A stretch of 64,000 bases of DNA from Burkholderia latens (GTDB lineage: Bacteria > Pseudomonadota > Gammaproteobacteria > Burkholderiales > Burkholderiaceae), in the NCBI RefSeq assembly GCF_902499045.1, contig NZ_CABVPL010000017.1, forward strand, positions 48,434 through 112,433, written 5' to 3'. Positions 29,026 to 39,177 of the stretch are shown in pieces. Positions within the stretch are counted from its first letter, which is position 1. Each line of letters starts with the position of its first letter. The notes under the pieces were generated by a model that worked only from the letters and a program-made list of their open reading frames with translations, made no database searches and was not told where the DNA came from. The position numbers and the translations under genes are program-made.

Positions 29026-29042
29026 GCCCGTCGCTTTCGCAA

Positions 29043-29074
29043 GCGGCCGGGCGGCATGAAAACCGCCCGGCCGC
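29043..29074 (+). terminator. Terminator hairpin of argG
   Basis: GCGGCCGGGCGG-CATGAAAA-CCGCCCGGCCGC is a perfect 12-bp stem 18 bp after the argG stop. The T content downstream is modest. The opposing lipoprotein gene ends about 85 bp further on. Confidence 0.7.
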
Positions 29075-29158
29075 GCGCAGTACTTCCCTCCCCGTCTCTT
29101 CGTCAGGCACTGCCGGATCCGGAACGCGCATCGCGACGCTCCTGCAGGCGCGCCGCGA

Positions 29159-29983
29159 TCATTTCGATGCCGTGGCCGTCGCGGTCGGTGTGGCCGCAGT
29201 CGTCGTCAACGCCGTGGAAGCAGTCGCATTGGCCGGCGCCGATGTGGATGCAGATGCCGGCGTGCGCGCCAGATCCCGCCCGATCATGTCCGCGACCGAC
29301 TTCTCGCACGACTTGATCCCCTCCACCGACTTGTCGAAATTCTTCTCGAGATCGCCGAAGCTGCCGTACGTGTAAGCGAAATCGCTGTCGATGTGCACGC
29401 TGTTCGCCTTGATGTCGTAGCCGCACGCGAACGTCTTGTAATAGATGTCCTGCTTCGTCTTCGCGTCCAGAATGCGCGCGCGGATGACCACCCACGGAAT
29501 GTAGTCGGGCTGGTTCGGCGGCGAGATATAGCCGAACGACGTGAACCACACGTTCATGATCGCGTCCGCGTCGGTCTGGATCGCCGAGTAGTCGTCCGAC
29601 TTGCCGTCGTCGGCGAGCTTCGCCTTCTGGCCGGCCAGCTTCACGACCTGATAGCCGTTGCCGGTCAGGCGGCCCGTCACGCCGTCCATGATGTCCGGGG
29701 CGAACACGATCTTGCCGGCCGTCACGTGATCGGTGTAGGTGCTCGTATGGCTTGCATTGACGGCCGCTTGCGCGAGCCCGCCGATCAGGCCGAAGCCGGC
29801 TGCCGCGCCGCCGAGATTGACGACCGCGACACGCTTCGGCTCGGTGACGTCGAGCATCGCGATCGAATGCAGCTTCTGGCGCGCTTCGGGCTTCATGTCC
29901 GTGTTCGGCAACGTCACGCAGCCGGACAGCAGCGTCACGAGCAGGCCGCAACCGAACAGGGTGGCTTTGGAGGAATTCTTCAT
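29159..29983 (-). CDS. Outer-membrane or periplasmic lipoprotein of unknown function
   Basis: The 274-residue precursor carries a lipoprotein signal (ATLFGCGLLVTLLSGC, lipobox LLSGC at residue about 22). The mature part has KLHSIAMLDVTEPKRVAVVNLGG and a glycine-rich hydrophobic stretch (GGAAAGFGLIGGLAQAAVNA), then a beta-rich region with VVIRARILDAKTKQDIYYKTF, and ends in an Ala/Thr/Ser-rich tail of about 35 residues. I do not recognise a defined family; the pattern is reminiscent of small Burkholderia lipoproteins that bind or assemble at the envelope. No operon partner is evident. Confidence 0.8.
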   Translation of the reverse strand: MKNSSKATLFGCGLLVTLLSGCVTLPNTDMKPEARQKLHSIAMLDVTEPKRVAVVNLGGAAAGFGLIGGLAQAAVNASHTSTYTDHVTAGKIVFAPDIMDGVTGRLTGNGYQVVKLAGQKAKLADDGKSDDYSAIQTDADAIMNVWFTSFGYISPPNQPDYIPWVVIRARILDAKTKQDIYYKTFACGYDIKANSVHIDSDFAYTYGSFGDLEKNFDKSVEGIKSCEKSVADMIGRDLARTPASASTSAPANATASTALTTTAATPTATATASK

Positions 29984-30362
29984 TGGATGAGTGGCTTCTT
30001 GTTGTTGACGGAACGGTGAAACGACATCCGCGGAGAGGACGGCGCCATGCCACGGCAGACCGGCTGCGGCCACGCAACGGAAGACGACGCGTCGGCTGCA
30101 TTGCGTGCGTGTGGAATCGAATCGGTGCGCCCCGTTTTCCGGTCATGCGCACGGCTTCGTCGGCCGGGCGCCCTCGGCTGTCTGGTCGTGTGGTTGTGCA
30201 GCTTCAGCAATACTTCGGTGAGCTACCGAGGAAGTAACGGCGGGCAATGACGGTTCTTTAGGGCGCTCGATCGAATAATTCTTCTGATCCGTTCGGAGCA
30301 GACATGACAAAAATATTTCGCGCCGGCGCACAATGCAGGCGTCCCGATCAGCCACGCCCTTC
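29984..30362. other. Divergent intergenic region between lipoprotein and kinase genes
   Basis: No gene is seen in these 379 bp. The section 30230-30330 is AT-richer than average and probably carries promoters for one or both flanking genes; no clear boxes can be assigned. Confidence 0.4.
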
Positions 30363-30875
30363 ATGACTCGTCCATCGAACACGCCACTCACCGTCATCCA
30401 CCTGAACGGACCGATCAACAGCGGCAAGACGACGATCGGACGCGCACTCGCACGCGTGCTGCCCGATACACGTTTCATCGACGGCGACGATCACGACGCG
30501 CCCGAAGACGCGCCGTTCGACGTCCAGTGGGCCATCGCGCTGGAGCGGCTGGTCACGCAGATCGCGCAAGCCCGTGCGCGCCACCTGGTAATCGCCTACC
30601 CGATCGGCGAAGCGGAATTCGAGCGGCTGCGCGCGGCGTGCAACGCGCGCGATGCGCGTCTTTTCGTCGTGACGCTCGCGCCGCCCGAAGCAGTCGCGGC
30701 GTCCGATCGCGGCGCGCGCGCACTGACTGACTGGGAGCGGCGACGGATCGCCGAGATGTATCGGGAAGGATATGCGTCGCGCGCGTTCAGCGATTGCGTG
30801 ATCGATACGTCGAACGCGGCGCCCGATGCGTGCGCGACGGAGATCGCTCGCCGCGCGGTGCTGCCCGCCGATTGA
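30363..30875 (+). CDS. Small P-loop kinase-like protein
   Basis: The 170-residue protein has a clear Walker A motif (LNGPINSGKTTIGRAL) near its N-terminus and a following acidic DGDDHD region resembling shikimate or gluconate kinase nucleoside-monophosphate folds, with LERLVTQIAQARARHLVIAYP as the central strand and a lid-like arginine-rich segment (LTDWERRRIAEMY). It probably phosphorylates a small molecule. An ATG 30 bases upstream is an alternative start; neither has a strong ribosome site. Nothing adjacent fixes its substrate. Confidence 0.75.
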   Translation: MTRPSNTPLTVIHLNGPINSGKTTIGRALARVLPDTRFIDGDDHDAPEDAPFDVQWAIALERLVTQIAQARARHLVIAYPIGEAEFERLRAACNARDARLFVVTLAPPEAVAASDRGARALTDWERRRIAEMYREGYASRAFSDCVIDTSNAAPDACATEIARRAVLPAD

Positions 30876-30953
30876 CACGGCGGCTTCGGCCACATGCGAT
30901 CGTCGGCGCGCCACGCGTGCGTCCGGATGCATGAGCGCGGACGCGTGCCATCT

Positions 30954-32264
30954 TCAACGATGCTGCTGCACGCCCGGCACGACCTGCTCGCGCGCGGCGC
31001 TGCGGCTCAACATCAGCGTGACGACCGCCGACACCGCGAGCGTGCCCGCGACCACGTACAGCCCGGCCGCATATCCGCCCGTCACGTGCTTGAGCCAGCC
31101 GATCGCGAACGGCCCGACGAACCCGCCGAGGTTGCCGATCGAGTTGATCATCGCGATTCCGGCGGCCGCGCCGGCGCCGGACAGGAACGCGCTCGGCATC
31201 GCCCATAGCGGCGCCTTCGCGGCGCTGATCCCGATGTTGACGACGACCAGCGCGAGCACGGTCAGCAGCGCGGTGCTCGCCTGCCCCGCGAACACGAAGC
31301 CGATGCACGCGAGCACGCACGGCATCACGACGTGCCACGTGCGCTCGCCGGTGCGGTCCGAATGCCGCGCCCACAGGATCATCGCGACGACGGCAGCGAT
31401 GCTCGGGATGCCGGTCAGGAGGCCGGTCTGCAACGCGGTGAAGCCGAACTGCTTGACCATCAGCGGCGCCCACAGCCCGAGCGTATAGAGCCCGGCCGAC
31501 GTGCCGAAGTAGATCAGCGCGAGCGCCAGCACGCGCGGGTCGCGCAGCGCCTGCCACGCGCCGGCCGCATGCCTCGCATGCGTGTGCCGCGCGTCGGCCT
31601 CGGACTTCAGCTTCGCGATCAGCCACGCGCGCTCGTCGGGGCGCAGCCACGCGGCCTTCGACGGCGCATCGGTCAGGCATTTCAGCACGACGAAGCCGAG
31701 CACGACCGCGGGCAGCGCTTCGACGATGTACAGCATCTGCCAGTCGGCGAGCCCGAACATCGGCGGCATCTGCATGATCGCGCCCGACAGCGGCGAGCCG
31801 ATCGCGGTCGAGATCGGCGCGGCGGCCATGAACCACGCGGCGGCCACCGCGCGCTGCTTCGCGGGAAACCACAGGCTCAGATACAGGATGATGCCGGGGA
31901 AGAAGCCGGCTTCCGCGATGCCGAGCAGGAAGCGCAGCACGTAGAAGCTCGTCGGCCCGACGGCGAACGCGGACACCGCCGACACGATGCCCCACGTGAT
32001 CATCACGCGCGCGATCCAGATGCGCGCGCCGACGCGATGGAGAATCAGGTTGCTCGGGACTTCGAACAGAAAGTAGCCGATGAAGAACAGGCCGCCGCCG
32101 AGACCGAACGCGGTCGGCGACAGGCCGATCGCCTTGTTCATCGTCATCGCCGCGAAGCCGACGTTGACGCGATCGAGAAAGCTGACGAAGTACAGCAGCA
32201 TCACGAACGGAATGATTCGCCACATCAGTTTCCGCGCGACGCGGGTTTCGAGATCCGCTTGCAT
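30954..32264 (-). CDS. MFS transporter of the anion:cation symporter group, probably tartrate
   Basis: The 436-residue protein has twelve membrane helices and the ACS-family pattern (RIIPFVMLLYFVSFLDRVNVGFAAMTM, GGGLFFIGYFLFEVPSNLILHRVGARIWIAR in pieces, LGIAEAGFFPGIILYLSLWFP). AAGGAGGAG just before the ATG is a very strong ribosome site. The adjacent tartrate dehydrogenase-like gene and divergent LysR regulator reproduce the layout of known ttuABC tartrate-utilisation loci, so tartrate or a related dicarboxylate is the likely substrate. Related ACS members carry phthalate or galactonate, so the substrate is inferred from context. Confidence 0.87.
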   Translation of the reverse strand: MQADLETRVARKLMWRIIPFVMLLYFVSFLDRVNVGFAAMTMNKAIGLSPTAFGLGGGLFFIGYFLFEVPSNLILHRVGARIWIARVMITWGIVSAVSAFAVGPTSFYVLRFLLGIAEAGFFPGIILYLSLWFPAKQRAVAAAWFMAAAPISTAIGSPLSGAIMQMPPMFGLADWQMLYIVEALPAVVLGFVVLKCLTDAPSKAAWLRPDERAWLIAKLKSEADARHTHARHAAGAWQALRDPRVLALALIYFGTSAGLYTLGLWAPLMVKQFGFTALQTGLLTGIPSIAAVVAMILWARHSDRTGERTWHVVMPCVLACIGFVFAGQASTALLTVLALVVVNIGISAAKAPLWAMPSAFLSGAGAAAGIAMINSIGNLGGFVGPFAIGWLKHVTGGYAAGLYVVAGTLAVSAVVTLMLSRSAAREQVVPGVQQHR

Positions 32265-32467
32265 GTGTCTCCTCCTTCGAGGTCGAGCCGTGGCGCTGTC
32301 CGCGCATGCTCGGTGGTGCGGCCCGGCATCACGACCAGCGTGAATTCCAGGCCGGCGCCCGGCTCGCGTCGAAATGCGCGAGTCGCGGGCAGGCCATTCC
32401 GGTTGTATGGCGGACCGGCGACGAACGGCCGCGCATGCGCGCCACCGCCCGCGCCGGCGCCGTCTCG

Positions 32468-33550
32468 TCAGGCCGCGACCGCCGCGTTCGCGACGTGCTC
32501 GCACACGGCAGCCGTCACCTGCGCGGTGGTCGCGCTGCCGCCGAGATCGCGCGTATGCAGCGACGCGTCGGCCGTCACGGCCTCGATCGCGCGCATCACG
32601 CGCGCGGCCGCCTCCGTCTCGCCGAGATGCTCGAGCAGCATCACGACCGACCAGAACGTGCCGACCGGGTTCGCGAGGCCCTTGCCCATGATGTCGAACG
32701 CGGAGCCGTGGATCGGCTCGAACATCGACGGATAGCGGCGTTCCGGATCGATGTTGCCAGTCGGGGCGATGCCGAGGCTGCCGGCGAGCGCCGCCGCGAG
32801 ATCGCTGAGGATGTCCGCGTGCAGGTTCGTCGCGACGATCGTATCGAGCGACGCCGGTCGGTTCACCATGCGCGCGGTCGCCGCATCGACGAGTTCCTTG
32901 TCCCACGTGACGTCGGGGAATTCCTGCGCGACCTGCTTCGCGATCTCGTCCCACATCACCATCGCGTGACGCTGCGCGTTGCTCTTCGTGACGACGGTCA
33001 GCAGCTTGCGCGGACGCGACTGCGCGAGCCGGAACGCGAAGCGCATGATCCGTTCGACGCCGGCGCGCGTGAGGATCGACACGTCGGTCGCGGCCTCGAT
33101 CGGATGGCCCTGGTGCACACGGCCGCCGACGCCCGCATATTCGCCCTCCGAGTTCTCGCGCACGATCACCCAGTTCAGGTCGTCCGGACCGCAGCGCTTC
33201 AGCGGCGCGTCGATGCCCGGCAGGATACGCGTCGGGCGCACGTTCGCGTATTGATCGAAGCCCTGGCAGATCTTCAGGCGCAGGCCCCACAGCGTCACGT
33301 GGTCGGGCACGTCCGGGTCGCCTGCGGAGCCGAACAGGATCGCGTCCTTGCCGCGCAGCGCGTCGAGGCCGTCGGCCGGCATCATCGCGCCGTGCCGGCG
33401 GTAGTAGTCGGCGCCCCAGTCGAAATCGTCGAACTCGAACGCAAAGCGGTCGCTGCCGCGCGCCAGCGCTTCCAGCACCTGCTTGCCGGCCGGCACCACT
33501 TCCTTGCCGATGCCGTCGCCGGGAATGGTCGCGATACGGTAGGTCTTCAT
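32468..33550 (-). CDS. ttuC: Tartrate dehydrogenase/decarboxylase
   Basis: The 360-residue enzyme belongs to the isopropylmalate/isocitrate dehydrogenase family: IATIPGDGIGKEVVPAG at the N-terminus, IVRENSEGEYAGVGGR with the substrate-binding arginine loop, VVTKSNAQRHAMVMWDE, and the metal/NAD region NLHADILSDLAAALAGSLGIAP. The GSAGDPDVPDHVTLWGL segment is characteristic of tartrate dehydrogenases, which oxidise tartrate and also act on D-malate. It lies between the transporter and the divergent LysR gene, matching ttuC. GAGGAT precedes the ATG. D-malate dehydrogenase (dmlA) is the main alternative name. Confidence 0.88.
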   Translation of the reverse strand: MKTYRIATIPGDGIGKEVVPAGKQVLEALARGSDRFAFEFDDFDWGADYYRRHGAMMPADGLDALRGKDAILFGSAGDPDVPDHVTLWGLRLKICQGFDQYANVRPTRILPGIDAPLKRCGPDDLNWVIVRENSEGEYAGVGGRVHQGHPIEAATDVSILTRAGVERIMRFAFRLAQSRPRKLLTVVTKSNAQRHAMVMWDEIAKQVAQEFPDVTWDKELVDAATARMVNRPASLDTIVATNLHADILSDLAAALAGSLGIAPTGNIDPERRYPSMFEPIHGSAFDIMGKGLANPVGTFWSVVMLLEHLGETEAAARVMRAIEAVTADASLHTRDLGGSATTAQVTAAVCEHVANAAVAA

Positions 33551-33658
33551 GCGGACATCCTCGATTGAGCGTGAACGTGAACGCACTTTACCGAACCGGA
33601 AGTACCGCAACCGGCGCTATACTCAAAGCATCTTTAACTTTAATTCACGAATCTCGTC

Positions 33659-34567
33659 ATGGCGGAAACCGTTCAGCCGGCCGATCTCGGCTTCTTCTCG
33701 ACGCTGGCCGCGTCGGGCAGCCTGAGCGCGGCCGCGCGCGAACTCGGGCTGACCGCGGCGGCCGTCAGCAAGCGGCTTACGCAGATGGAGCGGCGCGCGG
33801 GCGTGACGCTCGTCAACCGCACGACGCGGCGCATGATGCTCACGCCCGAGGGCGACGTGTATCTCGAATACGCGCGCCGGATCCTCGACCAGATGGACGA
33901 ACTCGGCGAACTGCTCGGCAGCGCGAAGCAGCGGCCGAAGGGGCTGCTTCGCGTGAACGCGACGCTCGGCTTCGGGCGCAGCCACGTCGGCCCGGCGATC
34001 TCGCGCTTCGTCGCGCGCTATCCGGAAGTGTCGGTGCAGCTGCAGTTGTCGGTGATGCCGCCACCGCTCACCGACGATGCGTTCGACGTATGCATCCGCT
34101 TCGGCGAGCCGCCCGACACGCGCGTCGTCGCGCGGCGGCTCGCGCCGAATCGCCGGCTGCTGTGCGCGGCGCCCGCGTATCTCGCGCGGCACGGCACCCC
34201 CGGCACGCCGCACGAACTGGCGCGGCACAACTGCATCGGCATCCGGCAGGGCGACGAAGGTTACGGCATCTGGCGGCTGACGAGCGGACGCGGCGCGGCG
34301 CGCAACACGGAAGCCGTGCGGATCGACGGCAACCTGACGACGAACGACGGCGAGATCGCGGTGAAATGGGCGCTCGACGGGCATGGGATCCTGATGCGCG
34401 CGGAATGGGATATCCGCGACTATCTGGCCGACGGACGGCTGGTCGTCGTGCTGCCGGACTACGAGACGCCGAGCGCCGACATCTATGCGGTGTATGCGCA
34501 GCGGCACCAGATGTCGGCGCGGATTCGCGCGTTCGTGGATTTTCTGGCGGGGGAGCTGGGCGGGTGA
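33659..34567 (+). CDS. LysR-family regulator of the tartrate genes
   Basis: The 302-residue protein has the LysR helix-turn-helix (FFSTLAASGSLSAAARELGLTAAAVSKRLTQ in pieces) and a CrgA/DmlR-type effector domain (FDVCIRFGEPPDTRVVARRLAPN, ALDGHGILMRAEW). It is divergent from ttuC with a 108-bp AT-rich gap containing AAAG-CAT-CTTT and TTAACTTTAA words. DmlR-type proteins activate D-malate or tartrate dehydrogenase genes, which fits this context. It probably senses the dicarboxylate substrate. Confidence 0.9.
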   Translation: MAETVQPADLGFFSTLAASGSLSAAARELGLTAAAVSKRLTQMERRAGVTLVNRTTRRMMLTPEGDVYLEYARRILDQMDELGELLGSAKQRPKGLLRVNATLGFGRSHVGPAISRFVARYPEVSVQLQLSVMPPPLTDDAFDVCIRFGEPPDTRVVARRLAPNRRLLCAAPAYLARHGTPGTPHELARHNCIGIRQGDEGYGIWRLTSGRGAARNTEAVRIDGNLTTNDGEIAVKWALDGHGILMRAEWDIRDYLADGRLVVVLPDYETPSADIYAVYAQRHQMSARIRAFVDFLAGELGG

Positions 34568-34668
34568 CGATCGAGCGGGCAGCCGCGGACGCCCCCCGTT
34601 CGCGAACGGTTTCCGAAGGCCGTGCCAAGCAGCGTGATCGGCGATCCGACCGGATGATTGGCTCGGCC

Positions 34669-34711
34669 AAAAAACGCCGGAATGCCGGCGATTCAGATAC
34701 GAAATCGCCGG
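34669..34711 (-). terminator. Hairpin with T6 on minus strand and overlapping alternative hairpin
   Basis: CGCCGG-AATG-CCGGCG (34675-34690) is followed, on the minus strand, by six T residues (34674 to 34669). The shared CCGGCG arm can pair instead in CCGGCGATT-N9-AATCGCCGG (34685-34711). On the plus strand the longer hairpin may end the LysR transcript. The minus-strand T run has no obvious gene upstream of it. Confidence 0.5.
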
Positions 34712-34847
34712 AATAATCACGTTCTTGCGTGTGCCGGCGAGCTTGAAAAGGGCGTTCGGCACGCGCTCGCGACAACGTCGGCAGCCGTTCGCCGAACCGA
34801 ATACAATGCGCCGATCGCCTGCCGCGCCAACCTGCCGGAGAGCCGCC

Positions 34848-35474
34848 ATGTTCGACCTGACCACGCTGACCACCTTCACGGCCGTCGTTCTGGGCCTGTT
34901 CCTGATCCCCGGCCCCGCCGTGCTGCTCGTGCTGAGCCGTACCGTGCAAGGCGGCCGCAAGACCGGCATCCTGACCGGCCTCGGCGTCGCGAGCGGCGAC
35001 TTCGTGCATACGCTGTTCGCGGCCGTCGGGCTGTCGGCGCTGCTGATGACGTCGGCGCTCGCGTTCAACGTCGTGAAGCTGGTCGGCGCCGCGTACCTGA
35101 TCTATCTCGGCGTGCGCGCGCTGCTGGAGAAACCGTCCGATCCGTCGCTGCCGAAGGTGTCGTCCGTCACACCGCTGAAGGCGTACCTGCAGGCGATTCC
35201 CGCCGAAGTGCTGAATCCGAAAACCGCGCTGTTCTTCCTCGCGTTCATGCCGCAGTTCGTGCATCCGGAGCGCGGTTCGACGTTCGTGCAGTTCGCTGTG
35301 CTCGGGCTGATCTTCGTCGTGCTCAGCTCGCTCTACACGACGCTGATCGCGTGCTCGATCCGCCCGCTCGGCCGCGTCGTGAAGCGGCTCGCGTGGCTCG
35401 CGCGCTGGCAGGGGAAGATCATCGGCTCGATCTTCATCGCGCTCGGGCTGCGCGTCGCGGTGCAGCAGCGCTGA
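34848..35474 (+). CDS. LysE/RhtB-family amino-acid exporter
   Basis: The 208-residue protein has the LysE-superfamily pattern: TTFTAVVLGLFLIPGPAVLLVLSR with the PGP motif, GGRKTGILTGLGVASGDFVHTLFA, LVGAAYLIYLGVRAL, and NPKTALFFLAFMPQFV. Five to six membrane helices are expected. It likely exports an amino acid such as threonine, homoserine or a related compound; specificity is not readable. GGAGA lies 7 bases before the ATG. The methyltransferase gene begins 13 bp after its stop and may be co-transcribed. Confidence 0.9.
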   Translation: MFDLTTLTTFTAVVLGLFLIPGPAVLLVLSRTVQGGRKTGILTGLGVASGDFVHTLFAAVGLSALLMTSALAFNVVKLVGAAYLIYLGVRALLEKPSDPSLPKVSSVTPLKAYLQAIPAEVLNPKTALFFLAFMPQFVHPERGSTFVQFAVLGLIFVVLSSLYTTLIACSIRPLGRVVKRLAWLARWQGKIIGSIFIALGLRVAVQQR

Positions 35475-35487
35475 CGCCCCGTTTCGC

Positions 35488-36249
35488 ATGACGTCCGGCC
35501 CGGCACCTTCCGGCGAGCGCCTCTATAGCGACCCACGCCTCGTCGCGGTCTACGACTTGTTCAACGCCGGCGATCGCGACTTCGCGTTCTACACGTCGTG
35601 CATCGGCGCCGCGCGGCAACGGATTCTCGATCTCGGCTGCGGCACCGGCACGTTCGCGCGCCGGCTCGCGGCGGCCGGGCACGACGTGGTCGCGATCGAT
35701 CCGGCACCGGCGATGATCGACCATGCGCGACGCCAGCCGGGCGCCGATGCGGTGCGCTGGCTCGCGTGCGATCTCGACGGCCTGCCGCCCGGTGCGCCGT
35801 TCGACGCCGTCGTGATGACCGGCCACGCGTTCCAGTGCCTGCTGACCGACGCCGACATCGACGCAACGCTGCGCGGCGTGCGGCGCGTGCTGGCCGACGG
35901 CGGCCGCTTCCTGTTCGACACACGCAATCCGCGCGTCGAGCCGTGGCGCAACTGGACGCCGCAGGCGTCGGCATCCCGCATCGAATCGCCCGAATTCGGC
36001 AGCGTGGAGTTGCATCATGAATTGATCGCCGTCGACGGCTCCATCGTGTCGTTCGACACGTATTACCGCTTCCGTCGCGACGACATGCAGTTGAAAAGCA
36101 CGAGCCGGCTGCGCTTCATCACGCAGCGCGATCTGCAGGCACGCGTGGCGGCGGCGGGGTTTTCGTCGACGGACTGGTACGGCGACTGGGAGCACGCGCC
36201 GTTTGACGCAGCAACCAGCGCGGAAATCATCACGATCTGCCGCACGTGA
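35488..36249 (+). CDS. Class I SAM-dependent methyltransferase
   Basis: The 253-residue protein has the SAM-binding motif I (ILDLGCGTGTFARRLAAAGH), the acidic residue of motif II (VVAIDPAPAMIDHAR), and later methyltransferase motifs (FDAVVMTGHAFQCLL, GVRRVLADGGRFLFDTRNP). It is a typical small-molecule methyltransferase; the acceptor is unknown. It follows the LysE exporter by 13 bp and ends at a strong intrinsic terminator, so the two form a probable two-gene unit. Confidence 0.88.
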   Translation: MTSGPAPSGERLYSDPRLVAVYDLFNAGDRDFAFYTSCIGAARQRILDLGCGTGTFARRLAAAGHDVVAIDPAPAMIDHARRQPGADAVRWLACDLDGLPPGAPFDAVVMTGHAFQCLLTDADIDATLRGVRRVLADGGRFLFDTRNPRVEPWRNWTPQASASRIESPEFGSVELHHELIAVDGSIVSFDTYYRFRRDDMQLKSTSRLRFITQRDLQARVAAAGFSSTDWYGDWEHAPFDAATSAEIITICRT

Positions 36250-36338
36250 GTATGCGTGCGTCGTCGCCGGAAACAGCTGCCGCGCCGCCATGAGCAGTCG
36301 AAGTTTTCACACACGATTACGACGCACGCTGACGAACG

Positions 36339-36370
36339 AACGGCGCGATGCCTGCGGGCATCGCGCCGTT
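36339..36370 (+). terminator. Intrinsic terminator after the methyltransferase
   Basis: AACGGCGCGATGCC-TGCG-GGCATCGCGCCGTT is a perfect 14-bp stem with a tetraloop, followed by CCCGTTTCTGCTTTC. It lies 90 bp after the methyltransferase stop. Confidence 0.8.
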
Positions 36371-36450
36371 CCCGTTTCTGCTTTCGTCCGGCCTGCTCGC
36401 ACGAATCGTCGTCGCGGCAGCGGTATACTCATAGCCGTCCGGCCGCGCCG

Positions 36451-36480
36451 ATTCACATCGATTCGCATCGATTCGCATCG
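36451..36480 (+). repeat. Three 10-bp direct repeats upstream of the DUF1176 gene
   Basis: ATTCACATCG, ATTCGCATCG and ATTCGCATCG lie head to tail, 75 bp before the gene start. The one-helical-turn spacing could place identical protein contacts on one DNA face. Confidence 0.6.
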
Positions 36481-36554
36481 CGCACTTACGATGCGCTTGC
36501 AACCACAGCAGCCGGACGTCCTCCCCTCTCCCGTCATCGCCGATACGAACCATC

Positions 36555-37709
36555 ATGTTTCGTCATCTCCCGCTTGCGGTCGCCGTCACCCTGCTCACCG
36601 CGTCGCTGCCCGCCACCGCGCACGATCCCGCGCAACATCCGGTTGCGCGCGACTTCAAGAACTGGTCAGTCGTGTGCGACAACGCGAACCGCTGCATCGC
36701 GGAAGGCGGCAACGACGACATCGACGGCACGCGCGCCGGCATGATCGTGCGGCTCACGCGCGACGCAGGGCCCGATGCACGCCCGTCGCTGGAAGTCTTC
36801 GCATCGGCGCCGCTCGATCTGCGCACCGCGCGCGCCGACAGCCGGCCGTTCGATGCGCTGCCGGCCGAGTGGCACGCCGTCGCCAAAACGCGCGACGACG
36901 ATGACGACGTCTATCCGTTCCACATCCGCACGAGCGATCCGGCGACGGTCGATGCTTGGCTGACCGTGTCGCACAGCGCGCAGATGCTGAATTTCGGCGA
37001 CCCGGCCGCGGCGCGCACGCCGCGTGTTTCGTTGTCGGGGCTCAATGCCGCGCTGCTGCTGATCGACGACACGCAAGGCCGGATCGGCACCGTCACCGCG
37101 CTGCTGCGCAAGGGCACGCGGCCCGCGTCGTCGGTGCCGGCCGCGCCGGCGTTGCCGCCCGCCCCCGTTCCGGCGCCGCGTGCGGCCGACCTCACGCCCG
37201 CGGAACAACGCCCGCTCGTCGACGCGGCGTTCGACAAATTCGCCGGCAGCGTGAAGCGCTGCGCGGCCGATGCGGGCGACGAAATGTCGATGAACGACCG
37301 GCGCAAGACGGCGTCCGCGGTCGCGATCTCGGCCACCGACGCGATCGTGTCGATTCCATGCGAAACGAGCAGCGCCTACAACCATACCGACCTGTGGTAT
37401 CGCGTCCATCGCACCGCGCCGTATGCGCCGGCGCCGCTGGACTTCGGCGAACACGCGAGCGCCGGGCTCGATCCAGCATCGTTCTCGAACCAGCTGACCG
37501 AAGCGAGCTACGATCCCGCGCGCGCGACGCTGTCGAGCGTCGATCGCGTGCGCGGCGCCGGCGATTGCGGATCGAGCGCGTCGTGGGTGTTCGACGGCAA
37601 GCGCTTCGTGCTGAACGATATCGCGATGCACGGCGCGTGCAACGGACTGTCCGTGGATCAGTGGCCGCGGCTGTATCGCACGGCCAGCGCGCCCGACGAG
37701 CCGCGCTGA
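36555..37709 (+). CDS. DUF1176-family periplasmic protein
   Basis: The 384-residue precursor has a signal peptide (MFRHLPLAVAVTLLTASLPATAHD). The mature region begins VARDFKNWSVVCDNANRCIAEG, the diagnostic opening of DUF1176 proteins, and continues with a Pro/Ala-rich linker near residue 200 and a C-terminal half containing GDCGSSASWVFDGKRFVLNDIAMHGACNG with paired cysteines. The protein is exported and probably disulphide-bonded. Its role is unknown. The gene stands alone with its own promoter region. Confidence 0.85.
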   Translation: MFRHLPLAVAVTLLTASLPATAHDPAQHPVARDFKNWSVVCDNANRCIAEGGNDDIDGTRAGMIVRLTRDAGPDARPSLEVFASAPLDLRTARADSRPFDALPAEWHAVAKTRDDDDDVYPFHIRTSDPATVDAWLTVSHSAQMLNFGDPAAARTPRVSLSGLNAALLLIDDTQGRIGTVTALLRKGTRPASSVPAAPALPPAPVPAPRAADLTPAEQRPLVDAAFDKFAGSVKRCAADAGDEMSMNDRRKTASAVAISATDAIVSIPCETSSAYNHTDLWYRVHRTAPYAPAPLDFGEHASAGLDPASFSNQLTEASYDPARATLSSVDRVRGAGDCGSSASWVFDGKRFVLNDIAMHGACNGLSVDQWPRLYRTASAPDEPR

Positions 37710-37842
37710 CGCGCGAGGGTCGCGTCAGCTGATCGGGATCGGGAGTCCATCGCGCACTTTCGCCGGCGGGGCACGGCGTGCCATGCGCCCCACGTCCATA
37801 AGCAACGCACCATTCGTTCTAAAGCGCACAACGGCGTGCTCC

Positions 37843-37848
37843 TATAAT
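37843..37848 (+). promoter_or_regulatory. metY: Consensus -10 box upstream of metY
   Basis: TATAAT lies 34 bp before the metY ATG. The matching -35 region is weak. No SAM riboswitch was recognised between it and the start codon; the leader would be only about 30 bases. Confidence 0.5.
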
Positions 37849-37881
37849 CGCCCGACGATCACAACAACAGACGGAGCACCC

Positions 37882-39177
<1,296 letters not shown>

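Larger units (their letters stand above)
36250..36554. other. Intergenic region with terminator and decamer repeats
   Basis: These 305 bp hold the terminator of the methyltransferase gene and, towards the DUF1176 gene, a TATACT hexamer (36424-36429) followed by three 10-bp direct repeats. No gene is seen. Confidence 0.5.

Noticed and set aside
37710-37881. SAM riboswitch ahead of metY
   Set aside because: The leader after the TATAAT box is too short and no conserved aptamer core was seen.
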